DNA of 64,000 nucleotides from Todiramphus chloris collaris (taxonomy: Eukaryota > Chordata > Aves > Coraciiformes > Alcedinidae), in assembly GCA_025345505.1 (NCBI GenBank), contig JANVCC010000040.1:12926023-12990022 (forward strand), in the 5' to 3' direction. Of the stretch, positions 49,761 through 61,040 are shown piece after piece. Both the position numbers and the translations under genes were made by a program. Below the pieces are notes generated by a model. That model searched no databases and was not told where the DNA came from. It saw only the letters and a list, made by a program, of their open reading frames with translations. The number at the start of each line of letters is the position of its first letter. Positions within the stretch are counted from its first letter, which is position 1.

Positions 49761-52700
49761 AGTAGAAAATTATTTGTATTAATTAATATCTGCTCACCAT
49801 CTCCTCTTGCATCTGAGTCTGACTTAATGCCTGTTGCAGCCAGCAGAATTCTTTTCATTGACTTCTACAATGAACTAAAATTGTTTGAAACAAGGGAATA
49901 AACTAGCTCCTAGTGTTTTCACTATTTGGAATGTTAAAGGAGGGTAATATTAAACCCAATAAAAATGATTTGACACTTCTTTCCTATAAAGACCAATTTT
50001 TGTTCCCTTTAGGATATCCCTATTGTCAGTAAGCTTTTAACTAATTTGTCCAAATTGCTTGAGTAGTTTAAATCTACTGCAACTCCTTTAAAATAACTGG
50101 GGTTTTTTGCCAGTTCAACTTCACTGAATTAAGAAAGAAAGCATTTCAATAAAGTGGTGAGCCATGCCACTTGAAACTCTCAAATTCTGCATCCTTGTTT
50201 TCCCTGTTGATAACTTGTATTTCTTTGTAGATTGTCCTTTTTCCCTTCTAAACAATTCTGTTCCATTCTCCCTCACTTGATTCTTCCTGAAAGCATTTTC
50301 TCAAAACTGAGTTCCAAATGGTAGTGGAATTTGTTTATTCACTTTCTTGGTTTGCAGCCCAATCCTTCTGCATCAGTTCTGTTCCCACCAAGAAGGCAGG
50401 AAGAGGAGTCATATGGTATTTTTACAGCCATTTGTTACTGCTACGATGATGACTTCACAGCTCTTTGCACAAATTGTCACCTGACGGATAGGGCTTTTTT
50501 GTTGTGAGTTGTTCCCCCCCATCTTTAATGTCAATAGAGATGTGTCTGTGCAAATGCACAGGAGGATATATTATATCAAAGCCATGTCACTGTGTACATT
50601 GAAGTACATTATTCTGTCAAAAAGTTTTAGAATTACTTGCTCGGTAACCTAAGGAAACTGCCCAGATCATTTGAGGGGACAAAATTTCACCATGTCTATA
50701 AGCAGATAAATTTTACCAAAGCATCTTCACTCCAGCCTCCTCCCACACATGAAAATGATTTCAATGACACTCTGTATCTGTGCAGCGCTAAGGTATATCA
50801 GAAAGATGATATGTGCATGAGTCTGCTTGGAGCACAGCTTGTGTTCACTGAGTGCCAAGAGATCCATCAACCACTATCCTGCTAATCTGCTTTCTTCTAC
50901 AGCCTCCACAGAAAGCCTATTCTCATAAACTTTTAAAAAAAGTTATGAGTAGAATAAAAAGATAAATAACATCCTTTAAAACCATCTCCCTGTTTACCAA
51001 GAGCACAACACAGAAAACATTGGGAAAGAACTGACCAGGCTGGTTTATAGTTCCCAATATTGCTTTCTAGAAAATCAAGATACCACAATTATAAATGTAT
51101 CACTTTACTGGGTAACTAGAATATGTTTCTTCACTTTATTAAACATGGAAACCAGGAATTCCCAATTCCCTAGGAATACAAGGACAAGTCTGAAATTTAG
51201 AGATATTTATCTTCAGTAATTATGACAAGGTAATTATTTGAAGGTATCATTATCAGGGGTTCTGAAGAACTCCTGAATCCCCTGATAACAGATTTAATTG
51301 AGAATTTAATTGTTTGGAGAAGAGATAGAATTCTGTATATAAGTTTTTATTTGTCCTTCACCAGGTCTGCAAAGAAAAAAAACTTTAAAAAGTAAAGAAA
51401 TATAAGAAATTATACTACACATTTCAGAAAAGTTGCTGAGAGTTTTAGAATGGTATTTCTAAATCTGAGATGAATTAGTGAACTCTACAGGGAAAAGATG
51501 TAATTCCTGTACATCAATGATAGCAGCATAAAATGCTGTGAGTATACTTGTTGGATTTGTTTATTGCTTTGGTTTTTTTTTTTTCCATCAATACACCAGA
51601 AGTTTAACGAAAAGACAGAACCAAGTATACCTCATTGCAACAAATGAGCTGATATGGGTGTTCATGCCCTTCTTACGTCATCCTGCTGTATGGTAAAATA
51701 CTTTTATTAAGAAAAGAAGAAAAAGTCTAGTTTAACTCTCTGAATTATCTCAATCACCTGAGCAGTGTCGTAATACAGAAATAAGCTTGAAAAAACTACC
51801 ATTGGGTGTTGCATACCAAGCTTCATAGACATGGTCATTTAAAAAGAGAAAAACACAGGTTGTGGATTCCAATAAAAGCAGCGGCTTTACAAATTGTCAT
51901 GGGGCTATTTATGCCACAAACAGCTAGGAAGGATGCATTGAATAAGCAGAGGAACAGAAAACTAGCCATCTCATCAACAGTTATCTGAAAGAATGACTGA
52001 AGAACAGGCCTTCCTAGCTGGCCTCTCTTTTAACCACTCCAGGGAGACCCTCTGCCAGAACACAGAGGCAAGAACTGTGTAACGAGCCGCTCAATGTTAG
52101 GAAGCCAAAGACAAAGACAAAATCTTGAAGCTTATTTCTGAAAATGGGAGCAAAAAGAGTATTTCACCATTCCGTATGTGAGATTCAAGCATCCAAATTC
52201 CAAAATGAGTGTGGTTGACCTCAACATTGTGTAAGTGCAGATCTGTTGCTAAGGTTTGCACAGAACTCATACTGTATCTGCCTCTGAATCTGACTTCCTG
52301 GCTTGCTGGCTTTTTCACTAACATAGTGTAAGCTCGCTCTTGTCATGGTACAAATGCATCAATTTATTTAGGGCCTGTCTTTTAACAGATTTGTGTCTTT
52401 TTGTCTCCTCTTTTAGCCTTGGCTAAATAACCTCAGTACCATTACTGAGGCTGAAGAGTCCTCTTTTTATAAACTGTGTTTTCCTGATGTGTTTGAGAGC
52501 CTACAGCACGGCTGAGGAACAGGAGCTTGCTGTAGCCTGAGCCCTGGGGGGGGGGGTATCTGCAGGTTTATTAATTAGCTTCACAACACCACAAATGAAA
52601 CGGGTACAGTGACTCACAGTGGAGGCTCATGAAAAATTTCTCCTTTTGTCATATGCTCTCATATTGTAGAGAAAATTTTAAACCTGAAATATTACAAATT

Positions 52701-54559
52701 GAAAACACACTGCCACAGCATCATAAAGAGAAAAGGAGTCTTTTCTGACTAACAGCACATTTACTGGAAAATACAGACTGAAAGACCAAAGTGGAAAATT
52801 AAGTCAAATTCTGTCAGCCATTTCTATAGGAGAAAGATACCAGGATTTTTTTTATTTAAGAAAAATGTTGTATTTTTTAGAAAGTACTCTCTCATTCTGA
52901 AAGTGACAAAAAAATTGAACCTGAATCTTTTCAGTTTAAGATAAAAGTAAATAATTCTTTCTATAGATACTGCAAGAAGGATATATACACCTACATTGAT
53001 TTTAGTTAACAAAATATTTTTGATTGACCCCAAATTATTGTCTTTAAAATGGTGTACTCATTAAAAATCAAGCTGATGCAAACCAAAACTTCCCTATCAA
53101 TTCAGTGATGACCACAATTCTTTAATAAAAAAAAAACCCAACAAAATCTTCACACCTGACAAATGACTGAGCGGCTTCCAATTCCAACAGAATCATAACC
53201 TGTTTTCCTGTATGCTTTGTCTGAATAAAGAGCAGCAATGCAGGACAAAGAAAACATACATGGGGATAAAGAATGGCTCTAGGACAGATGTTGAGAGAAA
53301 AAAAATCCATAAAATAAAAGAAGTGGAATGAAACTGAACAAGTCCTGAAACAGATTATCCTGGGAGGAGGAGCAGCATCTCTTCAGGGAGCTCATAGGAA
53401 AAAAGCAAAGGATTCTTACTGCACTTTGTGAGTTTAGAAACTCTAAATTATTTTACCTGTCTGGAATAGTTGATGCTTGTCTTAGGTATTTTTCCCATGA
53501 TCTGATAGATTTCCAGCTATGTACTGAAAAATAAATCACCTTTTTGACTGATTTACATTGAAAACATCCTAACTGAATGGTATCTACGCTGTGACAAGGG
53601 TTCTCTTTTGCTGGCACCTGTTCTTATATCCAAAATTACAAATAGATTCTCTGCTTTTATTTTGTCCTAAAATTTGTAAGCATAGAATTGTAACTACTGA
53701 AGTAGGCAGTTGTGAGCCTAGTAGTATCACTGGGATGAGTACTCAGGATTCATTTTCCAAACAGTCTTTCACATTCAGGTAACACCAGGGGTAAAATAGA
53801 AGTCATACTGTGCAGGGAGATGTTCTAGTAATAAAAAATTAGATTATTCTGAAATACTGAAATCTGATAGACATAGACAAGCTTCTCTTCCTTCCATGAA
53901 ATCCTGCTAATTGGAGAGAGGTCTTAAAACACATATACCAATAGGCTAATTATAATATAATTAGTCATGTACTGAGCATACATGGTAATATATTAGGTTT
54001 CTATGCTGGCTAATTCATCTGTATGTGGAAATGTTTCTATCTTTGAAATAAATAATTAAGCACATTTGGAGAATTAACGGTGCTCACTGCTCTTACTGAA
54101 TAAGAGATGGCTCTAACTTTTTTTTTGTGGTCAGAACCTATTCCAACGTTCTTCTCAAGTCTGAACGCTTAGGAATTCAGAAGTCATATAAAGAAGGATG
54201 ATGTAGACCACTGATAAAGTGAAATGTAACAACCTATAATATATGAAAAGACTAAAAAGCCTTTCAGAAGTCTGTAACAAATCTCTTCTCAATAGCCCCC
54301 CAACTTAGGAAAGGTATTTATCCTGATTTTTTTTTTTAATTTCTTGTTAATTTCACAATCTGTTGGGTGAAATCAAGAAAAAGGTGAGAAAATGTCAGCC
54401 CTGTCAACCACCAATGTAATATGTAAGCACCTAGCAATTAAAAAACTTGCAATATCTTTCATAAAGATCAAGTAGATCATGCATTTCTTAAACAGAAATA
54501 ATTACACCGCTCATTCATTAACTTCTTCATAAATCCTATTAATTTTGAACTACTATATT
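49761..54559. other. Gene-free AT-rich stretch
   Basis: Simple tracts are 8 C at 50513-50520, 12 T near 51573 and 11 G at 52546-52556. A 10-bp inverted repeat TTATCAGGGG/CCCCTGATAA lies at 51250-51288. Frames at 50637-50885, 51806-51988, 52097-52324, 52824-53033 and 53122-53310 have no motifs. No repeat family was recognised. Confidence 0.45.
51250..51288. repeat. 10-bp inverted repeat with 19-base loop
   Basis: TTATCAGGGG (51250-51259) and CCCCTGATAA (51279-51288) are perfect reverse complements. The loop contains a second small inverted repeat, GTTC-TGAA-GAAC. The stem is short for a microRNA precursor. Confidence 0.8.
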
Positions 54560-54900
54560 ATCCTGGAAATGCAGTTGAGGCTAAATGAACCTCATTACAC
54601 GGTGTCCATGGAAATGGTAATAGGAGTAAGGGTAGGCAGTGCAGATGGTAATAATTAATTGCTCATCTTCTAGCATCACAAACTTTAAATCAACAGTTCC
54701 ATTCCAAAATAAAATGATTTTGTTTGCTAGAGGCATTTTAGTATGGTCTACATGCATTGGTGGTAGGTTCTTTTTAATGCAATTTTTAAATGGTGAAGAG
54801 ATAAACATGCAGTGATTTTTATCTATGTTTTTGATAAATGAATGTCTCAGCAAAATTTTACAGCTAAAAAGGTTATTTACTTAAAAGAGATTTTCTGTAT
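54560..54900. promoter_or_regulatory. Weak candidate conserved non-coding element
   Basis: Repeat-free AT-rich block with GGTAATAATTAATTGCTCAT, TAATGCAATTTTTAAATGG and CATGCAGTG. A 90-codon minus frame crosses it without motifs. Enhancer-like only by appearance; conservation is untested. Confidence 0.18.
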
Positions 54901-56139
54901 GTGGAAAGGTCAGATTTTTTTTAGATTGCTGTGAAATTGCTTCTGCCTTTTAGCAAATCTTCTAAGACGGCTCCTCTCCTTGTAGTGTTGACAAGGACAC
55001 AGGAAGGATGTGGCCTGAAAAAATCAAATGAACAGCATAAAATCCTAGCTGGTATCTTCTGCTGCCACAGTTTGTGGTTTTTGAAATTCTGTCAAAATGT
55101 TGAACAATATGAGAAGACAGCGAGGACTTCTGAGCAAAAATCAATAGCCAAGTCTTTTGAACTGTCCATGTACAAAGTTCTAATGAAAATGTCCTTGAGG
55201 GAAGTTTTAATAGTGGACTTTGAGATCAGCTCCTCCGTTGCCCTGATAGCATTGTACAGCATTTGAAGTTTTCAAAGGTACCAGTCCACAAAAGTTTGGC
55301 TCGTACAACTAAGGATGGAGATGCCTCTGAGGGATCTCAAAACCAGCAGTCTGCCAATGAAGACTATACAGAATACTGTATGTATTATTTGCACTGTGTC
55401 AGATTTTAGCTGGAGGGTACAATTTACTTCAAGGGAGTTTGTAAGTCTTTAAATAGCATCTCTCCATGTACAAACTAATAACTGATCAGACGCTCAGGCA
55501 ATACAAGAAATGCTCTCGTCTCACTAAAGGGATTTTACTTAATCTTCTGTAAATAGATGGAAGTTTTCTATAAATACAATTTATAACATGTTAAATAAGG
55601 TGTGGACATAATATCCCATTAACTGGAAATACATTTCTTTGTATCTGTTTGAGCCTGTTAAAAATGCAAAACATTCAGCACTGCATCAAGGTCATTCTGG
55701 GAGAACTGCCACGCATTAAATTGAGGTTAAAATGGTTGGTAAGTGAGGGTTATACAGTAATTGCACCACCGTTCCCCTAAAACACAAAATGCATACATTT
55801 ACTCTGCCTTTGGAGCATTTTTCCTCCCAGTGCCATTGAGAATTCATATGCATTCACTCTCAATTATACTTAGTGTTATTAGAGTAAAATCTTTTGCTAT
55901 TAACATATATGGGATCTGGCACAAGCACAGGAAATGTTTCAATTAACTGAAAATGTTAATTAAAAAAAACCTACTATGATAATGCCTTTTTCATTATATA
56001 GTGGTGTTATATATAGCCTATATATCCTAATAAAGATGTACCACTAAGTCACCACAGAGATTTCCTCAGAGACATAAAAAACAGCTTTTTAACACATCTT
56101 TTGCTTAATATAAAGGAACCTTGTCTTTGCTTTACCCAG
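54901..56139. other. Gene-free AT-rich stretch
   Basis: A 111-codon plus frame at 54931-55266 has no motif. The part 55,590-55,990 is repeat-free with TTCAATTAACTG and TGTTAATTAA and could hold a conserved element. No repeat family or RNA gene was recognised. Confidence 0.4.
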
Positions 56140-56322
56140 AGCCATAAGCCAAGGAACTGCTGCTGGTCGAGGCGAGGAGCGCATCTCTCCTGCCCTGCTC
56201 AGCCGAAACTTAGTGAAAGCAGGCTCCCTTTCCCTCTGTGGGTTTCAGATCACTTGGGCATCTTAAATAGACACACCATCATCATGAACAAACCAGAGTT
56301 CCCTCAAGTCTGTTTACAGTAA
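56140..56322 (+). other. CpG-bearing open segment behind an acceptor-like signal
   Basis: CTTGTCTTTGCTTTACCCAG ends at 56139 and is followed by a frame open for 60 codons to a stop near 56322. The part 56,165-56,210 holds five CpGs (GGTCGAGGCGAGGAGCGCAT, AGCCGAAAC), far above the surroundings. The frame starts SHKPRNCCWSRRGAHLSC. No good donor was found within it. It may be an exon, an alternative first exon of a non-coding RNA, or a regulatory CpG patch. I do not recognise a product. Confidence 0.2.
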
Positions 56323-56398
56323 TGCATTTCACAGCTGAAAACCAGGAAAATTCAGCCACATAGTGAAAAGTATATTTTTTTTCCCTTCTTGTTTGCAG

Positions 56399-56488
56399 CC
56401 ACTGATTTGACATCTGCCAAACAACTGCAATTTTGCAGTCACTGCTCTACAAAGTCTTTTCCATCTACACACCATTCCAGAGTTTCAG
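56399..56488 (+). other. Candidate symmetric 90-bp exon
   Basis: ATTTTTTTTCCCTTCTTGTTTGCAG is a strong acceptor ending at 56398. Ninety bases later CAG|GTATTA gives a fair donor. One frame is open throughout, with 2 bases at the start and 1 at the end, so the exon keeps the frame whether included or skipped. It reads SAKQLQFCSHCSTKSF in the middle. It lies 76 bp after the CpG-bearing segment. No product was recognised. Confidence 0.2.
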
Positions 56489-57649
56489 GTATTAATTACA
56501 GCAATGCAAAGACCGATAAAGACACCATACACATTTGCACCATTCAAAACACCCCAAGTACTGCAGCAGCCCCTCCATTTCTTCTTTCAATTCGTATGCA
56601 ACCTACACATGATGGCATTAGTACAAAACAGGGACTCCTATGGCCAACCCAGTAGTTAGAATCAGGACAAAGGAAATATGTTAATAAGTACAAAGAAGCA
56701 TACCAAAAGTTAGCAAAATAAATTGTAGGTAATTTTGAATGGTTTAATTTAGGGGAAGCGTGTCTACAAATACCACAAAGGTGAAGAAAGAAGAAAGTTC
56801 ACATCTATCCTATTATCTGTAATTGAAAAGTATCATGACATTACACAACGCTTACAAGTTTTAAGACCACAATTTAATGGACATGTTCATCTCTAGCCTT
56901 TGAATAATTCCTGAATGATCATGAACTGAGCGCTTAGAGAACTCTCAAATACCATGACTTTCACTCTGTAGTTTTGTTAATGCCATTTTTTTTTGCTCCA
57001 TAATGGAAAGGAAGTATAATTCACTGAGCTATTTCATCTTCTATAATGCACTTGAGTCAATTCTATATCTGGCTGAACAGAAAGATGTCAAAGAATTAAT
57101 CATCACCTGCCTCCCAGTTAAAACTATAAAGGCCAGTTTCCCTTGTTTTGAGTATTCACTTAGTCCTAATTGAAGCAGCACTTAAATATCGCAATAGAAC
57201 AATTCACTCTGAGAACTCTTTCCCATTCCCATCTTCCTTCTGCTACCCTCCCTCCCCATTACATTGTTTTCTGCTTCAAATTCAATGAACAGCATGAAGC
57301 TTGTCATGGATTTTTATTGCTGTAGGAATACATATGGGTGGAGTGCAAGTGATGGAGGAGAGTTGGAAACAAAATGAGAAATTTTTTTTGACATTTTTTC
57401 ACTCTGTTAATCTGCTTTTGAAGCATAATGCATATGCATTAAATAATAATAATATGAAACAATGTCAAATCAGTGTTTTTCCATACCGTTTCTGAAGGTA
57501 GAATTCTACATAGGACAACTGATTTATTGAAAATACAGCTTAAGATCACTAAAAATTTATAGCATCACATAAAACAATAGTATGTTCTGAAAATTCTAAA
57601 AGAGAAAACAAATTATCATAGGGTATAGTGGATAAATGAGAGTTCATTT
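56489..57649. other. Gene-free AT-rich stretch
   Basis: No repeat family, RNA gene or supported frame was recognised. Confidence 0.45.
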
Positions 57650-57864
57650 CATTAAAGTTCTTCACTGACAGGGTGGTGAGGCACAGGATCAGGTTGCCCA
57701 GGGAAGTTGTGGATGTTTCATCACCAGATGTATTCAAGATCAGGTTGGACAGGGCTGTGAGCAACCTGCTCTAGTGGGAGGTGTCCCTGCCCATGGCAGG
57801 GGGGTTGGAACTGGATGATTTTTAAGGTCCCTTCCAACACAAAACATTCTATCATTCTGTGATT
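57650..57864 (+). mobile_element. CR1 LINE 3' end, well preserved
   Basis: A plus-strand CR1 3' end about 215 bp long. It holds GACAGGGTGGTGAGGCACAG, GGTTGCCCAGGGAAGTTGTG, TCAGGTTGGACAGGGCTGTG, AGCAACCTGCTCTAGTGGGA, TGTCCCTGCCCATGGCAGGG, GGGTTGGAACTGGATGATTT, AAGGTCCCTTCCAACAC and the terminal TTCTATCATTCTGTGATTC. It is the same type as the copy at the left edge but less diverged. The 5' truncation lies near 57650. Confidence 0.97.
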
Positions 57865-59027
57865 CACCTGAAATGTATTAATTTGACCTAAGCAGAAAAC
57901 TGATTTACCAAGAAAGTACAGACTGGTTATGGTTCACTTCCACAAAGTCACATGTTTGAATGTGTGTCTAATAACAAAAAAATCTCTGAACTGTTGAAGA
58001 GATACATAACATTGGTTACTTTTACATATGTACATGTACAGATCTTAATTTATTAAATAATGTCCAACCCAAAAATGGGAGTACATTACACAAACTATTG
58101 AAACTGCTTTAACTACGTTCTGTAGCACCAAATATATCCCATCATAATTTCAGTATTCTTTGAAATGTTCAGCCAACAGTCCTGTAAGCTGTTCTGCCAT
58201 CACTATATGAGCAAGAAAATGGCAGTCCCTACTGTATTGTCAATAAAAGCTTGGCAAGTGATGAAAAAATAAGGGATGAAGAGAAAAGAAGGTAAGGGAA
58301 AGTAAATGCTGCTCTACAGAAGTGAATTCTAATCCCAACTGAAATGATGCTAGCTGTGGTAGTGACATTAAAATGAATGTACTAATTATGTGCAACATAT
58401 GTTTGTATAGAACTAGAAAATCTACAATCTAAATTAACAAAATCCTACAATTTAAGGTAATAAAATGTCCTTTTGACCTATAGATACTATACTAGGCCAA
58501 ATGAAAAATCAGGTGTGATATGGAAGTTAAGCCTGCATCTAACCTCCTCATTAATAAACACCAGGGATCTTATTTTCTCATAAAGATGACAGAGTGATTA
58601 ACATTTATGAATTATTCAGGTACAAAAGGATGAATGATATAGAGCAGGATGTAAAGAAAGGAAAATCTCAAGAAAAAGAGCAGTGTGATCATGTATCACA
58701 CACTCAACAATAAATTCTGTACAGGAAGTTTGTGCATTTGTTGAGAACAGACCGCTAGAAAAGTTAGCAGATGTAATTGAATGTCTTACTGTGAGGCAAT
58801 GGGAAAGGTAAACTCATTGAAGATTTCAAATCAAACTTAAATCAGTGCTTTCCATGGTTCTTTTAGAATTGGGTGTGAGGATGAATCTGCATTGTGATTT
58901 ATGTTTTTTCCCTAATATTTGTGAACTACTGTTTGTAAAATACGCATTGCAGTGGAAACTCTTTCACAAACGGAAAGATATCTATCTGAACACAACAGAA
59001 AGAGATGTGCTTACATGGTAGTACTAA
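57865..59027. other. Gene-free AT-rich stretch
   Basis: No repeat family, RNA gene or supported frame was recognised. Confidence 0.45.
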
Positions 59028-59300
59028 GTATCGTCATACAAGAGTTGCAACTGGCCCTCCCTAGCAGATGAACTGCTCTACATGCTTGGAAAACTCTGCA
59101 AGAAGGCTATGATACGCAGACTCCATCCGTGCCCAGCACAGTTATGCCATGTAACCAGATTCAGATACGCTGGAAGCGAGGTAGTTTTGAGAAGGATCCA
59201 GCACGCCCCAGGGGTTACATACTCCAAACATGCGCTCGCATTCAGCTGATAGAACTGATACTTACCCCTGCTGGACTGGTTGCCCAAAAGAGTTATAATG
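59028..59300. other. CpG-bearing GC-richer block, open in three frames
   Basis: Seven CpGs fall within about 140 bases (GATACGC, CATCCGTG, GATACGCTGGAAGCGAG, GCACGCCC, TGCGCTCGC) in a CpG-poor region. A plus frame from 59028 to a stop at 59249 (73 codons, first ATG 59082) reads ADELLYMLGKLCKKAMIRRL, a plausible amphipathic helix. A second plus frame (59129-59386) and a minus frame (59287-59078) are open over the same bases. No product was recognised. It may be a decayed exon, a retrocopy or a regulatory patch. Confidence 0.25.
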
Positions 59301-60639
59301 AGGCTTTCCTACTAATAAATCAATTAATCGGCACAGATTATAAGGGCATGAAGTATCCAAATGAGAGAGACAAGAGTTCATACTGATGGCATCTTTCAGC
59401 TGAGGAGCTTGAAAACACAGGCATTAGTGAAATCTGTGCTTAATGATGAATTGCATGATCTCACCATACATAAATTTTAAATTTTGGATTTATTTCATAG
59501 TAACTGTCACAGGACTTAAAAGATTTGTTTCAACATCCTCCTGTGGTAAAATGATTCTTTTTTCAGTGCGTGCTAGACTGACTTCACTGATTGTAGCAGA
59601 CTGAATTTTATTTTTGTACAGCTTTTCAACAGGCAGCCAAATAAATAGCTTTTTCCCTGCTGCATGGTTTGCTGTTTGCTTAAGCAAAAATCCAATTTCT
59701 GGAGAAGGCACCACAAGGGCTAAATTCCCTGCCATTTACAAGTGTCCCATTAGAGTAGCTTTCTATATGGAAATAACATTCCAAGACAAGGAGAGAAAGA
59801 GTAGGTCTGAGGTCCTCTGTTCTTGATGTGTTTTATTATTTCTTTTTCATTTGAAGAGTAGAGCTGTGCTCCCATGAGAAAGAGAGAGTAATATCTGAAT
59901 ACAAATGTCTCAGGAAACTGGAGCTTCTTTAAAAGTAAAATCCTCTTTCTTGCCATTTTTTTTGTGGGTTTTTTAAACGCCCCTCCCCCAGCATGCATCA
60001 AGGACAAGGGGAGACCTGACAGCTTCAGAGTCAAGCTGTCTTTTGTTTAAATGTTTTTAATTAGAAACTCGAAGAAAGAACTCCTACTGGATCAGCATAT
60101 ATTAGAAATGTTGAGGTTTGGGCTTGATTACTGTTTTCTTTAATAGAAGTTTTTGTTTTAAAACAACTGCAAGCAGAAGGATGGGGTGGATGAGACTCTG
60201 TGCATATACCGGCAGTATGAAGAATTACTGGTTACTAGTGCTATTGCATCTAAAAAAGGGGTAAAAAGAAAGTGAAAGCTTTTCATGCAAGTTTCATTTA
60301 GATCTACTGGGACAGACACTCTAAATCTGCAGTATTAAAATTGATTATTGAAATGTTTGCTAAAATTTAACAGCCATATAATGAACTCTGACATTTATCT
60401 ACTTCATAAGTAACAGCCAAGAAGCATCCTCAAATACCTGACAGTTATATATTTACCAGTGTTTTAAGTATAAAAGCCATATTTAAATGAACTTCCTTTC
60501 AATTGGGAATGTAATTATTATAATAATAAAAGACAATCTCTGCTTGACTAGAACACTTCCAGGCATCTTACACAGATGAACCAAAGCCATCAATCCCACA
60601 CTGATCACTCATGCTTCCGTTTGTAAGGAAGGACTTTTG
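59301..60639. other. Gene-free AT-rich stretch
   Basis: Frames at 59490-59735 and 59614-59826 overlap on opposite strands; that at 59750-60034 (minus) has no motif. No repeat family was recognised. Confidence 0.45.
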
Positions 60640-61040
60640 GGGTTCTGCAGACCAAATAGGTATGCAGAGGCCCTGTGAGGATGGCTGCCACAGAGTTGCA
60701 GTCATCCCAGGCTAGAGTTCACATGTGTTTTCACTTGTACAGACAAGTCATTTCTTGGTTACCAGACTGTTCTTGTTAATGGCAAGCAGTGCTTTGAAAG
60801 AGATCCCAGGAAAAGAGATTTTAACGTAGCACACAGCACTGGTCACGTAGGCTTCACAAGATCTCTGGGAGACCCCAAGAGTACACAGCAGGCCAGGCCA
60901 CAGAACTGCCTTGTGGTTTGGCTGCAAGAGTAACGCTCCCTTGTCTGAGGGCCATACCACTGTCTGTTTGCCACCAACAGCTGCACCAGAATTGTGATGC
61001 ATGGGAGAACAATTACATTCTGTAGTGGGCAAAGGGCACT
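60640..61040. other. GC-richer block with overlapping minus frames
   Basis: This 400-bp block is clearly GC-richer than its surroundings. It carries two overlapping minus frames of 94 and 93 codons (61032-60748 and 61124-60843). One reads SCEAYVTSAVCYVKISF. No motif, splice context or repeat text was recognised. Local GC alone reduces stop codons, so the frames are weak evidence. Confidence 0.25.

Noticed and set aside
54931..55266. 111-codon plus ORF
   Set aside because: No motif, no splice context and composition like the flanks. Frames of this length are expected by chance.
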